A stretch of DNA of 36,075 nt from Bermanella sp. GTDB taxonomy: Bacteria > Pseudomonadota > Gammaproteobacteria > Pseudomonadales > Oceanobacteraceae. A program made the translations under genes and the position numbers. Below, piece by piece: positions 33,451-36,075 of the stretch (the stretch's first letter is position 1; the number at the start of each line of letters is the position of its first letter). The stretch is taken from positions 1-36,075 of the forward strand of contig NYTP01000114.1 in assembly GCA_002683575.1 (NCBI GenBank). Reading direction: 5' to 3'. The notes under the pieces are model-generated. The model did no database searches. It saw only the letters and a program-made list of their open reading frames with translations, and had not been told where the DNA came from.

Positions 33451-34379
33451 GTGTTGCCACAATGAATGAATCCCAAATGAGCGGTGCGTCTTTGGATCAT
33501 CTCGCTCTGGATATGGTGCTGCCTTGGCATGAGCAAGCCGAGCAACAAGAGAAGTTTAAACGCCTTGTTAAGCGGGTAGTGATTCCTGTTTTTGCGTTCA
33601 TGTTTGTCATGTCTATTTTACCGAGCTTTTTTTCCGAAGAGGAAGTGGAAGAAAAGTTAGTGGCTCAAGTCATACTAGAGCCACCTAAGGTAGTTGAAAC
33701 ACCGCCGCCACCACCAACTGAGGTAAAAGAGCAAAAAACACAAAGTGTGAAAAAAGACGCGAAGCCCAAGGCCGGTGCGGATACCAGTGTGCAAAAGATG
33801 GCTGCGCTGTCTAAGCAGTTAAGCGCTCTGCGTAACTCGGTGAATGCCTCTACGATGCAAAAGAAAAATGTATATGTCTCTGACAGTGGCAAGGTGCAGC
33901 AAAGTAGTCGTTCTCGTTTAGGTCAAAGTACCATGAACAGTAGTAGTGGTGGTTTAAAAGCCAGTGATATTACGGTGAACGCAAAAGGGGCGGCTATGGC
34001 TGGCCACGTTTCAGGAGATATAGAGAGTCCATTAATGGATATTCCATTACCAGATGCTGCCGAATACCACTATGACCCTAAAAAAGACAGCAAACGTGAT
34101 ATGCAAAGTATTCGTCGAACCTTGGAGCGTTATAAAGGTGCTGTTTATTCTTTGTACGCAAAGGCGTTACGTTTGAATCCTGATTTAGGTGGCCGGTTTA
34201 TTTTTGAATTCGTCATTTTAACCGATGGCAGTATTGAGAAATTGAAACTGAAAAGCAGTGAATTGGGCAACCAAAAACTAGAGCAACAAATGCTGCAAAA
34301 GATCAGTGGCATTAACTTTGGAAAAGAAGATGTGAGTCCGACTGCGGTGCAATATACCTTCAGTTTCTTCCCTTCTTAA
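33447..34379 (+). CDS. AgmX/PglI C-terminal-domain protein (TonB-like energy transducer)
   Basis: The 310-residue protein has a cytoplasmic N-terminus (1-43), a membrane segment (about 44-62), a Pro/Lys-rich stretch (EPPKVVETPPPPPTEV, 78-93), a low-complexity Ser-rich linker (about 110-190), and a C-terminal domain (about 225-310) with LERYKGAVYSLYAKALRLNP, then GGRFIFEFVILTDGSIEKLKL, the AgmX/PglI pattern. This domain stands where the TonB or TolA C-terminal domain would be and in Myxococcus GltG/AgmX links the inner-membrane motor to the periplasm. GGAGG precedes the overlapping start. It closes the operon before a hairpin terminator. Confidence 0.86.
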   Translation: MSVATMNESQMSGASLDHLALDMVLPWHEQAEQQEKFKRLVKRVVIPVFAFMFVMSILPSFFSEEEVEEKLVAQVILEPPKVVETPPPPPTEVKEQKTQSVKKDAKPKAGADTSVQKMAALSKQLSALRNSVNASTMQKKNVYVSDSGKVQQSSRSRLGQSTMNSSSGGLKASDITVNAKGAAMAGHVSGDIESPLMDIPLPDAAEYHYDPKKDSKRDMQSIRRTLERYKGAVYSLYAKALRLNPDLGGRFIFEFVILTDGSIEKLKLKSSELGNQKLEQQMLQKISGINFGKEDVSPTAVQYTFSFFPS

Positions 34380-34384
34380 TAAAA

Positions 34385-34419
34385 AAACTGCGTACTTTTG
34401 TTTAAAAAGTGCGCAGTTT
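34385..34419 (+). terminator. Terminator-like hairpin after the motor operon
   Basis: A stem of 15 pairs with one G-U pair joins 34385-34399 with 34405-34419 around a five-base loop. The T-tract is short (TTT inside the stem end). The following intergenic stretch to 34672 (about 250 bp) is AT-rich and should contain the promoter of the next gene; I see no other feature in it. Confidence 0.55.
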
Positions 34420-34672
34420 ATACGTTTGTTATTGCGCTATTTTGATTTGTTTTGTCTGTATTTTAGCCTGATTAAAAAATAGCCAAAATTAATCCTTGGT
34501 GATTAGTGAATACTCACTTTGACCGTTATTCACACCTTCGATTTGAACTCCGTCACGTTCTGTAACATTTATTATCTAATCCTAAATACTTAGAAACATT
34601 ATTGTGACCGTATACCGTTTCTGTAACCCAACAAGTGCCAGACTTGGGCCATGATGATTGGGGAGTGAACTC

Positions 34673-36075
34673 ATGTCGTACTTGAGTTTTGTACAGAAAA
34701 AAATAGTTATGCCGCTGGCCATTGCCAGTTTGCTTTCCGCGTGTGGTGAAGAGCTACAAGTGGGTGATGAAACTGGTCAAGAAGCAGCCATTGCTTCTTC
34801 GACACCGTTTGCTTATGTGTCTCGTGATCTGCAATCACAAGAGCAGGCCTTGTTGCTGAATAAGTCTAATGCTTTTAACCCTGGCGCACGTTTATATGTG
34901 CGCGAGAGTATTAGTAGTGGTGCTAATGAAATTGAGATCATGGCGCAGTACTTTGCAGGCGTTGAATACGATGTTAAAGATTTAAATATCTCCAGCGACG
35001 GCCAATTTCTTGTGTTCAGTGCTCGCAGTAATGCACAAGGTGATTCTTGGAACCTTTACGAATACGATTTCGAAGCAGAAACCGTGCGCCGCATCATCGC
35101 CGATTCTGCTCAAGCTAACTCAGGTAACGATACCAACCCAACCTATACCAACGACGGTCAGATTGTTTTCTCTAGTGACCGCGATTCAAACATACAAAGC
35201 AGTGCGCTTTACAGCATGGCTCGCAATGGCGAGCAGATAAACCAGGTGCCCACTCAACAAGGTGGCCAGCTTCGAGCGACTACCCTGAAAGATGGTTACA
35301 TGGTTGTTATGCGTACAAATGATGGCGCAAACACATCTAACCTGACAAGTGGCACACCTGATCTTACTAATTTACTGCGCATTGCCCCGAATGGTGATAA
35401 CACTAAGGCGTTATTTAAAGAGTTGTATATCAATAATGCCCCTGCCGACTTTAACAATATTGAATTGGCTGATGTGATTCAAGGCGGTGATGGTCACCTG
35501 TACACCATTATTAAAAATAAGCAAAACCCTCTATTGGGTGGTCAAGTGGTCAAGCTGGTTGGTCCTAAAGCAGATGAAGATTCCGGTGCTGTATATGAAT
35601 TCTTAAACGCCACGGCATTAACCGGTCAAGCGATTCAGTTACTGGATAACAAGGTCGATACAGCGGGCTGGAGCAGCTCTTTCTGGCCATACCGTGATGG
35701 TACCGATCGTATGCTGGTGAGCTGGTCTCAGTGCATGAAATACGTAGATGGTGCGTACCGTTTTTGTGGGAGTAACGATAACCTAGATGACGTTTCTGCT
35801 CGATACGGTATTTGGATTTTTGATGAAAGCAACAATACCCGTAAGCCGGTATTACAGGCTCGCCAAGGCCGTGTTTATACCGATATTGCATTGGCCTACC
35901 CGAACCTAGGCGAAAACCTAGAATTTAATGAAAACGAAAAGAAACCTGAGCCAGTTGATCCGTTAGATCCTGTTGATCCAGTAGATCCAGTAGATCCAGT
36001 AGATCCTGTTGATCCGGTAGACCCTGTTGATCCAGTAGACCCTGTTGATCCAGTAGACCCTGTTGATCCAGTAGA
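34673..36075 (+). CDS. Lipoprotein with PD40/TolB-like repeats and a Val-Asp-Pro repeat linker (partial, runs off)
   Basis: This frame is open from ATG 34673 to the window end (467 codons and 2 bases), so the C-terminus is missing. The N-terminus has lipobox LSAC (C24) with Gly at +2, so it is likely an outer-membrane lipoprotein. Residues about 95-415 contain beta-propeller-like units such as LNISSDGQFLVFSARSNAQG and PTYTNDGQIVFSSDRDSN, the PD40/TolB pattern. From about residue 427 a tract of (Val/Leu)-Asp-Pro repeats begins and continues past the edge. GGGGAG is seven bases before the ATG. Placed after the motor operon, it may be its surface or periplasmic partner, or an independent gene. 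Confidence 0.82.
   Translation, partial: MSYLSFVQKKIVMPLAIASLLSACGEELQVGDETGQEAAIASSTPFAYVSRDLQSQEQALLLNKSNAFNPGARLYVRESISSGANEIEIMAQYFAGVEYDVKDLNISSDGQFLVFSARSNAQGDSWNLYEYDFEAETVRRIIADSAQANSGNDTNPTYTNDGQIVFSSDRDSNIQSSALYSMARNGEQINQVPTQQGGQLRATTLKDGYMVVMRTNDGANTSNLTSGTPDLTNLLRIAPNGDNTKALFKELYINNAPADFNNIELADVIQGGDGHLYTIIKNKQNPLLGGQVVKLVGPKADEDSGAVYEFLNATALTGQAIQLLDNKVDTAGWSSSFWPYRDGTDRMLVSWSQCMKYVDGAYRFCGSNDNLDDVSARYGIWIFDESNNTRKPVLQARQGRVYTDIALAYPNLGENLEFNENEKKPEPVDPLDPVDPVDPVDPVDPVDPVDPVDPVDPVDPVDPVDPV
35950..36075 (+). repeat. Tandem 9-bp repeat encoding Val-Asp-Pro, open at the window edge
   Basis: At least 13 imperfect copies of a GTN-GAY-CCN unit follow each other, with mixed third bases (GATCC and GACCC versions). 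The array is still going when the window ends. Such rigid Pro-rich repeats act as spacers that project a domain across the envelope or from the surface, and at the DNA level they can change copy number. Confidence 0.88.

Noticed and set aside
31746-34379. An ordinary TonB-ExbB-ExbD iron-uptake set
   Set aside because: No TonB-dependent receptor, siderophore or Fur-box-like site is present; two ExbDs and an AgmX/PglI domain with TPR proteins fit the Agl-Glt type better.
35950-36075. CRISPR-like or satellite repeat
   Set aside because: The nine-base units are in frame, directly adjacent without spacers, and encode Val-Asp-Pro inside a long open gene.
22820-36075. Recent horizontal transfer of the machine locus
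   Set aside because: I see no integrase, transposase, tRNA or flanking direct repeats, and base use looks like that of the neighbouring housekeeping genes by eye.

Overview
The window looks like chromosomal DNA of a marine-type gammaproteobacterium of the Oceanospirillales/Alteromonadales kind. This rests on gene content (NhaR, an Ahr-type aldehyde reductase, NhaP2-type antiporter, YgfZ divergent from SdhE-YgfX, FadL-type porin, SulP) and moderate GC by eye; no rRNA or tRNA gene was seen that would settle the taxonomy. There are no insertion sequences, integrases, CRISPR arrays or prophage genes.

From 1 to 22.7 kb the content is mostly housekeeping. It runs: the 5' part of an nhaR-like regulator; a hibernation-factor-family gene overlapping a BI-1/YccA membrane protein gene; a DUF533 protein; and on the minus strand a FadL-type porin, a SulP transporter, a membrane-anchored glutaredoxin-like protein and an SrmB-like DEAD-box helicase. 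Then come plus-strand ahr, nhaP2 and a fold-III PLP decarboxylase. These are followed on the minus strand by a lipoprotein, a secreted M19-type metallopeptidase with an N-terminal beta-trefoil-like region, a hotdog thioesterase-like protein, a GNAT acetyltransferase, a coiled-coil membrane protein, an HDOD protein and ygfZ. Divergent from ygfZ is a compact plus-strand operon sdhE-ygfX-tpm-cvfB. It converges through a shared terminator on a two-HD-domain HD-GYP gene that carries a one-base frameshift exactly in its GYP motif.

From 22.8 kb to the right edge the window holds the most interesting locus. It is a pair of divergent gene sets that together look like an energised trans-envelope machine related at family level to the Agl-Glt gliding apparatus of Myxococcus. 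The minus-strand arm encodes an SH3-plus-beta-barrel protein, a second small outer-membrane barrel and, a little apart, a secreted fibro-slime-domain protein. The plus-strand arm encodes a periplasmic coiled-coil protein, a large TPR/coiled-coil periplasmic protein, a 951-residue TPR lipoprotein, a second TPR lipoprotein, a small exported protein, a TolQ/ExbB channel, two ExbD/TolR proteins and an AgmX/PglI-type TonB-like protein. After a terminator-like hairpin comes a lipoprotein with TolB/PD40-like sequence and a long Val-Asp-Pro repeat linker that runs off the window.

In this model (inference) the ExbB/ExbD complex uses the proton gradient, the AgmX-like protein carries force across the periplasm, the TPR proteins and lipoproteins form a periplasmic scaffold, and the barrels and surface proteins are the outer-membrane end. 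One of the two ExbD proteins has Asn where the proton-carrying Asp is expected; the other keeps it. The intergenic region between the two arms holds a near-consensus CRP/Vfr-like site and a separate perfect 8-bp inverted repeat, which suggests common regulation.
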